Source: Halalkalibacter krulwichiae
GTDB taxonomy: Bacteria; Bacillota; Bacilli; Bacillales; Bacillaceae_D
NCBI RefSeq assembly: GCF_002109385.1
Contig: NZ_CP020814.1
Span: 994,001 to 1,058,000 of the forward strand
Direction: 5' to 3'
DNA: 64,000 nt
This document shows, piece after piece, positions 36,604-45,440 of the stretch (its first letter is position 1; every line of letters begins with the position of its first letter). Both the position numbers and the translations under genes were made by a program. The notes below the pieces were generated by a model, which worked only from the letters and a program-made list of their open reading frames with translations, ran no database searches and had not been told where the DNA came from.

Positions 36604-37476
36604 CTATTCTTCTATCTTAGTATTCGATCTGACCGCTCTCTTACTATAAGTCATGATCAGAAGGGTTATAAAAAACAAAGTGAATGCGGAGATGATCGTT
36701 AATCCTACAATAGGCAACTGAATGGCGTTAGCAATAACGCTAGCAATCATGCAAACATAAAGAGCACCAAGTAATTTCTTCATTTTCTTTTCAGAGTAAT
36801 AGATGGTCGCCTTTGCACCTAAAGGAGCTCCGATAAAAGTTCCTATTATAAGGAAAATCCCTACTAAATAGTTGAGTTCAGTAGAAAAACTATAAGTGAT
36901 CAATCCTGTTGCAACGATAAAGACGACAGAAGCTAAAGCGGTTCCTACTGCATGTGCTGCTTGAAAATGGAGCAAAGTGATAAGTAAAGGAACAATAAAG
37001 AAACCTCCACTCACTCCTAGAGCGGAAGAAATGATACCGGTCCCTAACCCGATGAGACAAATCATAAAAGTTGGAGCTTGGGTTCTGTTTTCAACTTGAC
37101 TTTTGTTATGCGTCTTGCGTAGGAGTGTATATGCAAAAAATCCAAGTAACGCGACATACAAAAAAGAGATAGCAGTTTCTGCAAAGCCACGGTCATCTAA
37201 TTGAAGCATAATGGGGTGTGAAATTTGTGTCCCCACGATTCCAAAGATGTTAATAATAATTACATAACGCCACTTTATATTTTTCATGCGTAAGTGGGCA
37301 AAGGCGCCTGTAATCGAGGTTCCTAAAGAAAGCATTAGACTTGTTCCAATGACCATTGTAGGAGGAAATCCAAGTAATAATAAGAATGGAGTTAGAATAA
37401 TTCCTCCACCAATTCCAAAAAAACCAGAAAAACAACCAATAAGTAATCCTAACAGTATAAAAGGTAATAAATCCAT
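36604..37476 (-). CDS. TauE/SafE family sulfite or sulfonate exporter-like protein
   Basis: 290 residues, ATG after GGGAGG. Eight or so membrane helices with the two related halves of the family: GCFSGFFGIGGGIILTPFLL at the start and GIISSALGVSGGFFIVPLL in the middle. Moves sulfite, sulfonates or related anions. Not linked to the sulfate genes at 55 kb. The 292-nt gap before the next gene on the plus strand holds a TTGACA (37587) without a clear -10. Confidence 0.9.
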   Translation of the reverse strand: MDLLPFILLGLLIGCFSGFFGIGGGIILTPFLLLLGFPPTMVIGTSLMLSLGTSITGAFAHLRMKNIKWRYVIIINIFGIVGTQISHPIMLQLDDRGFAETAISFLYVALLGFFAYTLLRKTHNKSQVENRTQAPTFMICLIGLGTGIISSALGVSGGFFIVPLLITLLHFQAAHAVGTALASVVFIVATGLITYSFSTELNYLVGIFLIIGTFIGAPLGAKATIYYSEKKMKKLLGALYVCMIASVIANAIQLPIVGLTIISAFTLFFITLLIMTYSKRAVRSNTKIEE

Positions 37477-37768
37477 GTAGTCCTCCCTTCGTTATTATAA
37501 GGGAAAAGGGTTAATATAGATAGTCTCGACAAACTTAAGAGAACTTCGAGGAATCTGCTTTTGAGCTATTGGAATTGACTCCTGTTTGACAAATCAAAAT
37601 AAAATCTACAAAAATGACTTACTTTCTCGCTGAATCTCAAATATTTTTGTTAAAATTTGTAAAAAAAGTAAATCACCTTCTAACGATCAATGCAGTTTAG
37701 TATGATGGATACAGTTGGAAGCGCATCACAAAATCAAATTCCAACCCAACTTAAAGGAGGAATTTAAG

Positions 37769-37918
37769 ATGAGCAAGAAACTACTTTATACGATTTTAGC
37801 AGGAGCATTATCAGTGAGTGTCTTAGCAGCGTGTGGAGAACCAGTAGATGAGAATGCACCATTAGAAGAGGACCCAGCTGCAATTGATGAGCCAATTGAC
37901 GAAGAAACAACTGATTAA
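37769..37918 (+). CDS. Small acidic lipoprotein
   Basis: 49 residues from the ATG at 37769, after AAAGGAGG. Signal peptide with lipobox LAAC (Cys22) leaves a mature 28-residue tail with 12 acidic residues and no Lys or Arg. Families of such small lipoproteins occur in Bacillaceae without known role; an extracellular calcium or surface-charge function is only speculation. Own terminator. Confidence 0.7.
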   Translation: MSKKLLYTILAGALSVSVLAACGEPVDENAPLEEDPAAIDEPIDEETTD

Positions 37919-37956
37919 TACTTACGAACAACATTGAATACTTACTAAATTATGGA

Positions 37957-37991
37957 GTAACCCAATAGAAGGAATATTGGGTTACTTTTTT
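37957..37991 (+). terminator. Intrinsic terminator
   Basis: GTAACCCAAT pairs with ATTGGGTTAC, followed by a TTTTTT run. Confidence 0.92.
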
Positions 37992-38166
37992 CGTTAAAAT
38001 AAAGAAAGAATCTAAAATGTATAAAAAACGTTAAGTAAAGAAAATTCTGTATATATTTGTTTTAAATAATTTCGTAGAAAAAGTATTTTCAATTATTAGG
38101 CTATGTGTTATTATGCATTTAAAAGAATAAATATTATATCAGTAGATAATTATGGGGGTTTAAATA

Positions 38167-38985
38167 ATGAATAAAAAATGGTGGATGTTAGGAGCATCAG
38201 CAGTATTGTCAGTTGGTTTACTAGCTGGTTGTGGTACCAACGAAGAAGATACAACAACGAGTGAAGATCCTGTTGATACAGGAGACACTGAAGAGGCAGT
38301 TGAAGATAAAGGCGTATTAATTATGGGAACTTCAGCTGATTATCCCCCTTATGAGTCAATTGACTTAACGACACAGGAAATAGTTGGATTTGACGTTGAT
38401 ATTGCGCAATACATTACAGATGAATTAGGATATGAACTTCAAATTGAAGACATGGACTTCAATGGTCTTATTCCAGCAATGGAATCAGGACGAGTTGACT
38501 TTGTTTTAGCTGGAATGACTCCTACAGAAGAGCGTAAACAAAATGTTGACTTTTCTGATGTATATTATGAAGCAACAAATCTAATTGTATCAAAAGAAGA
38601 CCAGAATTATACTACTCTTCAGGACTTAGAAGGTTTAAAGGTTGGCGTACAGCTTGGTTCCATTCAAGAAGCTGAAGCAGAAGACCTTGCAGAAGAATAT
38701 GGATTTGAAGTAGTAAAATTAAATCGTATTCCTGAAATTATGCAAGAATTAATTGCTGGCCGTATTGATGCTATTTTGATGGAAGATACGGTTGCAAAAG
38801 GCCACTTAGAAGCTCAACAAGATCTAGTTAGCTTTGCTGTTCCTAGTGAAGGTGAGTTAGGCTCAGCGATTGCTTTCCCTAAAGAAAGTGAATTGGTTGA
38901 ACCATTTAACGAGAAGTTAAATGAATTAATTGAGAGTGGACAAATGGATGAGTTAATTTTAAAATGGTTTGATGCTGAAGAATAA
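38167..38985 (+). CDS. artP: Arginine/polar amino acid ABC transporter, binding lipoprotein
   Basis: 272 residues, ATG after GGGGG. Lipobox LAGC (Cys22), acidic linker, then a type 3 solute-binding domain with GTSADYPPYES, VGFDVDIAQYI and FNGLIPAMESGRVDF, the pattern of arginine, lysine and glutamine receptors. Order with the permease and ATPase, and with yqjA after them, matches B. subtilis artPQR (yqiXYZ). Arginine preference is from the synteny. Confidence 0.85.
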   Translation: MNKKWWMLGASAVLSVGLLAGCGTNEEDTTTSEDPVDTGDTEEAVEDKGVLIMGTSADYPPYESIDLTTQEIVGFDVDIAQYITDELGYELQIEDMDFNGLIPAMESGRVDFVLAGMTPTEERKQNVDFSDVYYEATNLIVSKEDQNYTTLQDLEGLKVGVQLGSIQEAEAEDLAEEYGFEVVKLNRIPEIMQELIAGRIDAILMEDTVAKGHLEAQQDLVSFAVPSEGELGSAIAFPKESELVEPFNEKLNELIESGQMDELILKWFDAEE

Positions 38986-39003
38986 AGATTTTTTACTATT
39001 ACA

Positions 39004-39028
39004 CCCGCGTGCAGATGTATGCCGCGGG
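39004..39028 (+). promoter_or_regulatory. GC-rich hairpin between artP and artQ
   Basis: CCCGCG with CGCGGG, extended by TGCA/TATGC, in an 82-nt gap. No T run follows, so it may protect the artP message end and cause more binding protein than permease. Confidence 0.6.
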
Positions 39029-39067
39029 ATGTATTATGTTACTAAAAGATAGGAAGGATAAATTGGC

Positions 39068-39724
39068 ATGAATTTAGATTTTAGCCAAATTGTTCCCCAT
39101 ATTCCTTTTCTACTACAAGGGGTTGGGGTAACATTACAGTTCGTTTCCGCTGCATTGATTTTAGGGCTGGTATTGGGAATTATTTTATCGATTTTTAAGA
39201 TTGGTCGTTTTCGGCTATTACGTTGGGTGGCAAATGCCTATACGTCTGTTTTCCGAGGTACGCCGTTAATATTACAGTTATCAATTATCTATTTTGGTGT
39301 TCCACAATTTGGGTTTGATATATCCGCCTATGTGGCGGGGGTACTTGCCTTTGGTTTAAACTCGGCTGCTTATGTTTCTGAAATTATTCGTGCCGGTATT
39401 CAAGCGGTCGATAAAGGTCAAAAGGAAGCAGCGGAGGCACTCGGTATTCCGTACAGACCTACAATGCTCCGTATTATTTTGCCGCAAGCGTTTCGTAACA
39501 TTTTACCGGCGCTGTTCAATGAATTCATTAATTTGACGAAAGAATCAGCTATTGTTTCAATTATTGGTGTAATGGATTTAATGCGTCGTGCTCAAGTATT
39601 GAATGCTCAAATTTATAGATATTTTGAAGCCCTCCTTTTCGTTGGATTGATTTATTACTTGCTTGTTATGGTGTTGACGATCATTGGTCGACTCATTGAA
39701 AGGAGATTACAACGTAGTGATTAA
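39068..39724 (+). CDS. artQ: Arginine ABC transporter permease
   Basis: 218 residues, ATG after AGGAAGG. Five helices with the HisM/GlnP-type domain; the EAA loop is [36 protein letters not shown] early on is typical of this permease family. It is likely a homodimer, since there is only one permease gene. It ends 8 nt inside the ATPase gene. Confidence 0.92.
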   Translation: MNLDFSQIVPHIPFLLQGVGVTLQFVSAALILGLVLGIILSIFKIGRFRLLRWVANAYTSVFRGTPLILQLSIIYFGVPQFGFDISAYVAGVLAFGLNSAAYVSEIIRAGIQAVDKGQKEAAEALGIPYRPTMLRIILPQAFRNILPALFNEFINLTKESAIVSIIGVMDLMRRAQVLNAQIYRYFEALLFVGLIYYLLVMVLTIIGRLIERRLQRSD

Positions 39725-40439
39725 AATAGATGATCTTCATAAGTCATTTGGGAAGATTGAAGTATTAAAAGGGATTTCTACTGAAATCAATAAAGGTGAC
39801 GTTGTAGCAATCATTGGTCCTTCTGGTTCAGGGAAGTCTACCTTGCTTCGTTGCATGAATTTATTAGAGACACCAAGTTCAGGCCAAATTTGGGTGGGGG
39901 ATGAGGAGTTAACCAATCCTAAGACAAACGTTCTTCGGGTACGGCAAAGAATTGGAATGGTTTTCCAACATTTTCATCTTTTTCCTCACATGACAGTTTT
40001 GGATAATTTAACCTATGCCCCCATGACAGTAAAAGGAATTTCAAAACAAGAAGCGATTGAAAAAGCGGAAACCCTTTTAAAAAAGGTTGGATTGTTGCAG
40101 AAACGTGATGAATATCCAAGTCGCCTTTCTGGCGGGCAGAAGCAACGAGTAGCGATTGCGCGTGCTCTAGCTATGGAGCCAGAAGTAATGTTGTTTGACG
40201 AACCAACTTCCGCTCTAGATCCAGAAATGGTTAAAGAGGTATTAGAGGTTATGAAGGATCTTGCTATGTCAGGAATGACAATGGCAATTGTAACGCATGA
40301 GATGGGATTTGCGCGTGAGGTGGCTGATCGAGTACTGTTTCTTGATCAGGGAATTCTTATGGAAGATGCAGAGCCTAATGAATTCTTTAATGCTCCTCGT
40401 TCCGATAGAGCAAGGGATTTCTTAGAAAAGGTTTTATAA
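39717..40439 (+). CDS. artR: Arginine ABC transporter ATPase
   Basis: 240 residues from the GTG at 39717, after AAGGAGAT. Walker [10 protein letters not shown], signature [15 protein letters not shown] and Walker [15 protein letters not shown], with a D-loop and H-loop His in VTHEM. Typical polar amino acid importer ATPase, coupled by overlap to artQ. Confidence 0.95.
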   Translation: MIKIDDLHKSFGKIEVLKGISTEINKGDVVAIIGPSGSGKSTLLRCMNLLETPSSGQIWVGDEELTNPKTNVLRVRQRIGMVFQHFHLFPHMTVLDNLTYAPMTVKGISKQEAIEKAETLLKKVGLLQKRDEYPSRLSGGQKQRVAIARALAMEPEVMLFDEPTSALDPEMVKEVLEVMKDLAMSGMTMAIVTHEMGFAREVADRVLFLDQGILMEDAEPNEFFNAPRSDRARDFLEKVL

Positions 40440-40472
40440 TGAAACTGCTGCTGAAGTGGCTGTTTCATAACG

Positions 40473-40504
40473 GAGGTTGTTCTACTTGAACAGCCTCTTT
40501 TTTG
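40473..40504 (+). terminator. Intrinsic terminator of artPQR
   Basis: GAGGTTGTTC and GAACAGCCTC form a stem (one wobble pair) followed by TTTTTT. Confidence 0.88.
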
Positions 40505-40592
40505 ACGTTTATAGGAGATTTCATTCATATAATTGAAGGTTCTATGCTAAACTAATTTAATAAATTACGCACTAAGTAGATGGGGGGAATTT

Positions 40593-41561
40593 ATGTCATT
40601 GAAGATTGGTTATCGAACGCTAAAAACAGCAGTTGGAGCTGGCCTAGCTGTGGCGATTGCCCAAGCGCTGCATTTAGACTTCTATGGTTCGGCCGCGATT
40701 ATTACAATTCTGTGTATCTCAGTTACAAGAAGGGACTCATTAAAAGTTTCTTGGGCACGCTTTGTCGCTTGTATGATTGGTATGTTACTAAGTGGAATGT
40801 TATTTGAATTGATTGGTTATCAGCCTTGGACACTAACCCTTATTATTTTAGCATTTATTCCTATTGTCGTACGTTTGAAAATAACGGAAGGGATTGCTAC
40901 AAGTTCCGTTATTATCCTTCATCTCTATACGGTTGGGGAGATGTCCTTCTCTCTTGTTATTAATGAGATTTTAATAATAACAATCGGGATTGGTGTAGCA
41001 TTATTAATGAATCTGTATATGCCTAACAGTGATCGTGCATTACGTCATTATCATAAAGAGATCGAGCTTCATTTTAAAAAAATTTTGCATGAATTATCGG
41101 TTTATTTAAGATATGGAGAAAGTGATTGGGATGGAAAGGAAATACCTGAAACCGTAGAATTGTTAAGTAAAGGGAAAAACCTTGCGATGAGAAATATTCA
41201 AAATCATATTCTCCGTTATGAAGACCAATATTACTACTATTTTAAAATGAGAGAGAAACAGTTTGAGATAATAGAGCGGTTGATGCCTTATGTGTCTAAA
41301 ATTAATAAAACGGTTGAGCAAAGTGAAACGGTTGCCGACTTCCTCGATGAAGTCAGTGATGCGGTGAGTCCGATCAATCGAGTACCATATTTTTTAGATA
41401 AAATAAAAACAATGAAGCAAGGTTTTGAGGAAATGCCGCTGCCAACATCAAGAGAAGAATTTGAAGTTCGTTCATCTTTATTATATATCATGCATGAACT
41501 TGAAGAATATTTGCATATCAAGGATCGTTTGTGGAATCACGTGGATAAAAAGAAATTGTAG
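40593..41561 (+). CDS. yqjA: YqjA-like aromatic acid exporter family protein (DUF939)
   Basis: 322 residues, ATG after GGGGGG. N-terminal helix bundle (about 1-140; KIGYRTLKTAVGAGLAVAIAQ and ITILCISVTRR) followed by a cytoplasmic helical domain (about 150-322), the plan of the FUSC-like, ArAE_1_C family. Same position as yqjA after the arginine transporter in B. subtilis. Exports unknown compounds. Confidence 0.85.
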   Translation: MSLKIGYRTLKTAVGAGLAVAIAQALHLDFYGSAAIITILCISVTRRDSLKVSWARFVACMIGMLLSGMLFELIGYQPWTLTLIILAFIPIVVRLKITEGIATSSVIILHLYTVGEMSFSLVINEILIITIGIGVALLMNLYMPNSDRALRHYHKEIELHFKKILHELSVYLRYGESDWDGKEIPETVELLSKGKNLAMRNIQNHILRYEDQYYYYFKMREKQFEIIERLMPYVSKINKTVEQSETVADFLDEVSDAVSPINRVPYFLDKIKTMKQGFEEMPLPTSREEFEVRSSLLYIMHELEEYLHIKDRLWNHVDKKKL

Positions 41562-41600
41562 TGACAAACTAATGAGAAAAAGTAGAGGGAGGCATTAGTA

Positions 41601-42113
41601 ATGAAACTCTCGCTTTTATCTCTGTTAATGTTGTTCATCACATCACCGATTTGGCCTATAGGTCAGAATCCAATAGTTGGAGACCCTTTATTAATTGTAA
41701 ATGTTTCTACGAACGAACTTGCTTACATTGACCAAGGGGAGATTCAGGAAGTTCATAAAGTGGCAACTGGTAAATTAGGAGACGAGACGCCAGTTGGGCT
41801 TTTCACAATTGTTGTGAAAGCAAAAGATCCTTATTATCGAAAAAAAGATATTCCGGGAGGCGACCCGAACAATCCGCTTGGTTCCCGTTGGTTGGGGTTT
41901 GATGCCAATGATACTGATGGGAGGATCTACGGAGTTCATGGTACAAATCGTCCTGAATCTATTGGTTATTCCATTACATCGGGTTGCATCAGGCTACCAA
42001 ATGAGATTGTTGAACAAATGTACGATGAAATTCCGATTGGGACCAAAATTTATATTACGGATGCGGAAGAAGCTTATTTGGAAATCGCCCAAAATATCGG
42101 AGCTATCAAGTAA
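41601..42113 (+). CDS. Secreted L,D-transpeptidase (YkuD domain)
   Basis: 170 residues, ATG after GAGGGAGG. A short signal sequence (about 1-20) precedes the YkuD domain. The catalytic set is visible: VHGTNRPESIG with His, and SGCIRLPN with the nucleophile Cys. No LysM domain is present. Catalyses or trims L,D cross-links in peptidoglycan; spore forms are common in Bacillus. The protein has normal YkuD spacing. Confidence 0.9.
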   Translation: MKLSLLSLLMLFITSPIWPIGQNPIVGDPLLIVNVSTNELAYIDQGEIQEVHKVATGKLGDETPVGLFTIVVKAKDPYYRKKDIPGGDPNNPLGSRWLGFDANDTDGRIYGVHGTNRPESIGYSITSGCIRLPNEIVEQMYDEIPIGTKIYITDAEEAYLEIAQNIGAIK

Positions 42114-42139
42114 GTGTGTGTCAATATAAACGTAAATAG

Positions 42140-42161
42140 ACCAAATCTTTATAGATTTGGT
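42140..42161 (+). terminator. Weak terminator-like hairpin
   Basis: ACCAAATCT and AGATTTGGT form a 9-bp stem around TTAT, followed by CTTAAAT; the T run is poor. Confidence 0.5.
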
Positions 42162-42192
42162 CTTAAATAGTTAAGTAAAGGTAAACTCATTC

Positions 42193-42282
42193 TTAGAAGA
42201 AAGAGACACCCATTAATAGGGTACCAAGAACCATAGTAATAATCATAAGGTAAATGATTGCTTTTTGAAATTTGCGTGGCAT
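42193..42282 (-). CDS. Prli42-like stressosome-associated membrane peptide
   Basis: 29 residues: MPRKFQKAIIYLMIITMVLG followed by TLLMGVSFF. Start ATG at 42282 has GAGGAGGG nine bases upstream. A basic N-terminus and one membrane helix with the YLMxITMxLxTLLxGxSFF pattern match Prli42, which in Listeria anchors the stressosome to the membrane through RsbR. It lies between the L,D-transpeptidase and epimerase genes on the opposite strand. Too short for ordinary gene finding. Confidence 0.8.
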   Translation of the reverse strand: MPRKFQKAIIYLMIITMVLGTLLMGVSFF

Positions 42283-42429
42283 AAGAAACCCTCCTCTACA
42301 ATACCTCTTTTTATTTTACTTTGTAAATGACATCAGGACAAGCAAAAATGTAGAAATACCAGATAAAAGAAGGTTTTCAATGTAGAATTCAAGAATTAAA
42401 AGTAAACGCTTACGAAAAGGGTGGAAACG

Positions 42430-42843
42430 ATGGACTTAAATAAACCAAAAAAAATTGACCATATTGGTATTGCTGTTCATTCCATTGAGGAGGCTTTGTA
42501 TTTTTATCGTGATGTTTTACATATGAACTTATTAGGAGTAGAAGAAGTTGCTTCTCAAGGAGTGAAGGTGGCCTTCTTAGAAATAGGGGAGTCAAAAATT
42601 GAATTGCTTGAACCACTAAATGAGGATAGCCCAGTCGCACAATTTATAAAAAAAAGAGGAGAAGGGATCCATCATGTTGCTTTAGGTGTCGAGAACATTG
42701 AACAAAGAATCAAAGATATAAAAGAGAAAGGAATAAAGATGATTCATGACCAACCAGTTGATGGAGCTGCTGGAGCAAAGGTGGCGTTTCTCCATCCGAG
42801 ATCTGCAAAAGGAGTATTGTATGAGCTTTGTGAGAAGCGCTGA
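42430..42843 (+). CDS. mce: Methylmalonyl-CoA epimerase (YqjC)
   Basis: 137 residues from the ATG at 42430, after AAAGGGTGG. VOC-fold enzyme with metal ligands: H11 in KIDHIGIAV, HHVALGV in the second half, and Glu in GVLYELCEK. Interconverts (R)- and (S)-methylmalonyl-CoA. In B. subtilis the partner carboxyltransferase yqjD follows; here the next gene is the peptidase, so the partner is missing at this site. Confidence 0.87.
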   Translation: MDLNKPKKIDHIGIAVHSIEEALYFYRDVLHMNLLGVEEVASQGVKVAFLEIGESKIELLEPLNEDSPVAQFIKKRGEGIHHVALGVENIEQRIKDIKEKGIKMIHDQPVDGAAGAKVAFLHPRSAKGVLYELCEKR

Positions 42844-42928
42844 CTATTATCAAACTTGCGATTTTTAAAAGAGAAGAGTACCATTTAAATGAGACTTTTT
42901 AAACAGAGATTTGGAGGCAAACATACAT

Positions 42929-44050
42929 ATGGTAAACGAACAGCGATTAGTAGATGAGTTTCTTGAACTTGTGCAAATCGATTCAGAAACAAAGCATGAA
43001 GATGTCATTGCACCGATTTTAAAGAAGAAGTTTGAAGAATTAGGTGTACATGTATTAGAAGATGATGCTGCAAGTAAGACTGAGCATGCGGCAGGTAATT
43101 TAATTTGTACGCTTGAAGGGACAAAAAGTCATGTTGAGACAATTTATTTTACGTCACATATGGATACGGTTGTACCTGGTGTCGGGGTAAAACCATCAAT
43201 TAAAGATGGGTATGTCGTAACGGACGGTACGACCATTTTAGGGGCTGATGATAAAGCCGGAATTGCAGCGATGTTAGAGGCAATTCGTGTACTTAAAGAA
43301 GAGAATATCGAACACGGTACGATACAATTTATTATTACAGTTGGTGAAGAATCTGGCTTGAATGGAGCTAAAGTACTTGACCCTGCTCACCTAAAAGCAA
43401 AATATGGATTTGCACTTGATAGTGACGGCCCAGTAGGGAATATTATTGTCGCTGCACCAACACAAGCAAAAATTAAAGCGACAGTTCTTGGGAAAACTGC
43501 ACATGCAGGTGTTGCACCTGAAAAGGGGATTTCTGCAATCACAGTTGCAGCTAAGGCGATCTCGAAAATGCCGCTTGGACGTATTGATGAGGATACGACA
43601 GCTAATATTGGGCGTTTTGAAGGTGGAACGCAAACGAACATTGTTTGTGATCATGTAGCTATTTTGGCTGAGGCAAGGTCATTAATTGCTGAAAAGATGG
43701 AAGCTCAAGTGGCAAAAATGAAAGACGCGTTTGAATTAACGGCAAAAGAAATGGGAACAAAAGCTGAAGTAGAAGTGGAGATAATGTATCCAGGCTTTAA
43801 ACTAGGTGATGGTGATGAAGTTGTTGAGGTTGCCAAACGAGCGTTGACATCAATTGGAAGAGAGCCGAAGCTTTTACAAAGTGGTGGCGGAAGTGATGCA
43901 AATATTTTCGCTGGCCATGGTATTCCTACTGTGAATTTAGCAGTGGGCTACGAAGAAATTCACACTAAGAATGAGCGCATGCCGATTTCTGAATTAGTCA
44001 AGTTGTCAGAAGCGGTAGTTTCAGTCATTAAAGAAGTGTCTAATAAATAA
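42929..44050 (+). CDS. yqjE: M20-family tripeptidase-like peptidase (YqjE)
   Basis: 373 residues from the ATG at 42929, after TTGGAGG. Zinc ligands and catalytic parts of the PepT-like family: TSHMDTVVPG, LGADDKAGIAA, the VGEESGLNGA catalytic Glu, ALDSDGP and AVGYEEIHTKNE near the end. Domain with a lid at about 180-290. Same place as yqjE in B. subtilis. Substrate not defined. Confidence 0.9.
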   Translation: MVNEQRLVDEFLELVQIDSETKHEDVIAPILKKKFEELGVHVLEDDAASKTEHAAGNLICTLEGTKSHVETIYFTSHMDTVVPGVGVKPSIKDGYVVTDGTTILGADDKAGIAAMLEAIRVLKEENIEHGTIQFIITVGEESGLNGAKVLDPAHLKAKYGFALDSDGPVGNIIVAAPTQAKIKATVLGKTAHAGVAPEKGISAITVAAKAISKMPLGRIDEDTTANIGRFEGGTQTNIVCDHVAILAEARSLIAEKMEAQVAKMKDAFELTAKEMGTKAEVEVEIMYPGFKLGDGDEVVEVAKRALTSIGREPKLLQSGGGSDANIFAGHGIPTVNLAVGYEEIHTKNERMPISELVKLSEAVVSVIKEVSNK

Positions 44051-44088
44051 TAAAATAACTGTAAATCAGTTTGTATAAAGAGCTCTGA

Positions 44089-44125
44089 AAGATCACTAAC
44101 ACAAAAAGGTTAGTGATCTTTTGCT
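44089..44125 (+). terminator. Intrinsic terminator
   Basis: AAGATCACTAAC pairs perfectly with GTTAGTGATCTT, followed by TTTGC. Confidence 0.8.
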
Positions 44126-44142
44126 GCTTTTGCCTTACTTTT

Positions 44143-44160
44143 TTGACGAACGTACTTTCT
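44143..44160 (+). promoter_or_regulatory. Possible LexA box overlapping the dinB promoter
   Basis: CGAACGTACTTTCT (44147-44160) matches the B. subtilis LexA consensus CGAACrnryGTTyC at 12 of 14 positions and overlaps a TTGACG -35-like box at 44143. The next gene is the SOS-type polymerase IV. Confidence 0.5.
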
Positions 44161-44186
44161 GTATAATAATTTCAGGAGGGCGAAAT

Positions 44187-45377
44187 ATGAATAAAGCGCG
44201 TGTGATTTTTCATTTAGATATGAATAGTTTCTATGCTTCAGTTGAAGTTGCTCATAATCCAAGTTTGAAAGGGAAGCCAGTTGCAATAGCAGGGAATCCA
44301 GAAGAGCGACGTGGGATTATTGTTACCAGCAGTTATGAAGCAAGGGCAAAAGGAGTGAAAACGACTATGCCTATTTGGCAGGCAAAAAAGCTTTGTCCGA
44401 ACCTTATTGTGTTAAGTCCTAATGGGGAGAGGTATAAAGCAGCCTCAAAAGCATTATTTGAAATATTATTCTCATATACACCTTTTGTTCAACAAGTTTC
44501 AATTGATGAAGGCTATCTAGACTTGACGTCATATTTGAAAGAAATTCACCCTGTCAAACTGGCTCAGTTAATGCAAGAGCGAATTCAAATGGAATTAAAT
44601 CTCCCGTGTAGCATAGGTATTGCCCCGAATAAATTTTTAGCTAAAATGGCAAGTGATATGAAGAAGCCTAACGGGATTACTGTACTTAGGAAACGCGATA
44701 TAGAAAAGATGCTTTGGCCAATGCCGATCGAAAAGATGCATGGAATTGGCAGAAGAACGGTTGATAAATGGAAAAAGTACGGCGTCAATACGATTGGTGA
44801 TTTAGCAAAAGCCGATCGGCTCTCTTTAATTAAAAAATTTGGAGAGCACGCACTACAATTAAAAGAAAGAGCAAATGGCCTAGATGATCGTACTGTTAAT
44901 CCTCATGCTTATGGTGAATTTAAATCGATAGGAAATTCAACGACATTGCGAACGGATACGAAAAATGTTGTTTTCCTTCAATCGACTTTAGAAAATCTTG
45001 CAATGCGTGTACATGAAAGATTGAGGTCAAAAGAAGTCTTTGCTAGGGGAATTCAAATTACGATTCGGTACTTTGATTGGAAAATGGTAACGAAAAGTAA
45101 TAAATTATTAAATCCAATACAAACAAAAGAAGAAATTATGAAGGAAGCGTTCAATTTATTTCGGCAGATTTGGAATAAAGAAGCGGTTCGTCTATTAGGG
45201 GTAAGTACGTATGATTTAATAGAAAAGAAATATGCTTATAAGCAATTAGATCTATTTACTTATAAAGAAGAAATAAGGCGCGAAGAGTTAAATGAGACGC
45301 TGCAACAATTACGAAATAAATTTGGAGACGACATTGTGAAAAAGGGTTGGAAGAAACAAGAAGGTGATGAGCATTAA
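44187..45377 (+). CDS. dinB: DNA polymerase IV (Y-family, DinB/YqjH)
   Basis: 396 residues from the ATG at 44187, after AGGAGGG. Metal-binding acidic residues D11 (FHLDMNSFYASVE) and D107-E108 (SIDEGYLD), plus the helix-hairpin-helix region MHGIGRRTVDKW and a little-finger domain. Full length. Copies damaged DNA with low fidelity. The place after yqjE matches yqjH/polY1 of B. subtilis. Confidence 0.95.
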   Translation: MNKARVIFHLDMNSFYASVEVAHNPSLKGKPVAIAGNPEERRGIIVTSSYEARAKGVKTTMPIWQAKKLCPNLIVLSPNGERYKAASKALFEILFSYTPFVQQVSIDEGYLDLTSYLKEIHPVKLAQLMQERIQMELNLPCSIGIAPNKFLAKMASDMKKPNGITVLRKRDIEKMLWPMPIEKMHGIGRRTVDKWKKYGVNTIGDLAKADRLSLIKKFGEHALQLKERANGLDDRTVNPHAYGEFKSIGNSTTLRTDTKNVVFLQSTLENLAMRVHERLRSKEVFARGIQITIRYFDWKMVTKSNKLLNPIQTKEEIMKEAFNLFRQIWNKEAVRLLGVSTYDLIEKKYAYKQLDLFTYKEEIRREELNETLQQLRNKFGDDIVKKGWKKQEGDEH

Positions 45378-45401
45378 CAAATCCCTTTTATTAGCCGATA
45401 T
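45375..45401 (+). promoter_or_regulatory. SigD-type promoter for the FliK-like/FlhB-like operon
   Basis: TAAC, 15 nt, then GCCGATAT, an exact match to the SigD -10 box and 3/4 to the -35 (TAAA). It overlaps the stop of dinB and lies 40 nt before the next start. Confidence 0.8.
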
Positions 45402-45440
45402 ATACAGTAAGAATGACTAAGAGCGGAGAGTGACCATTCC

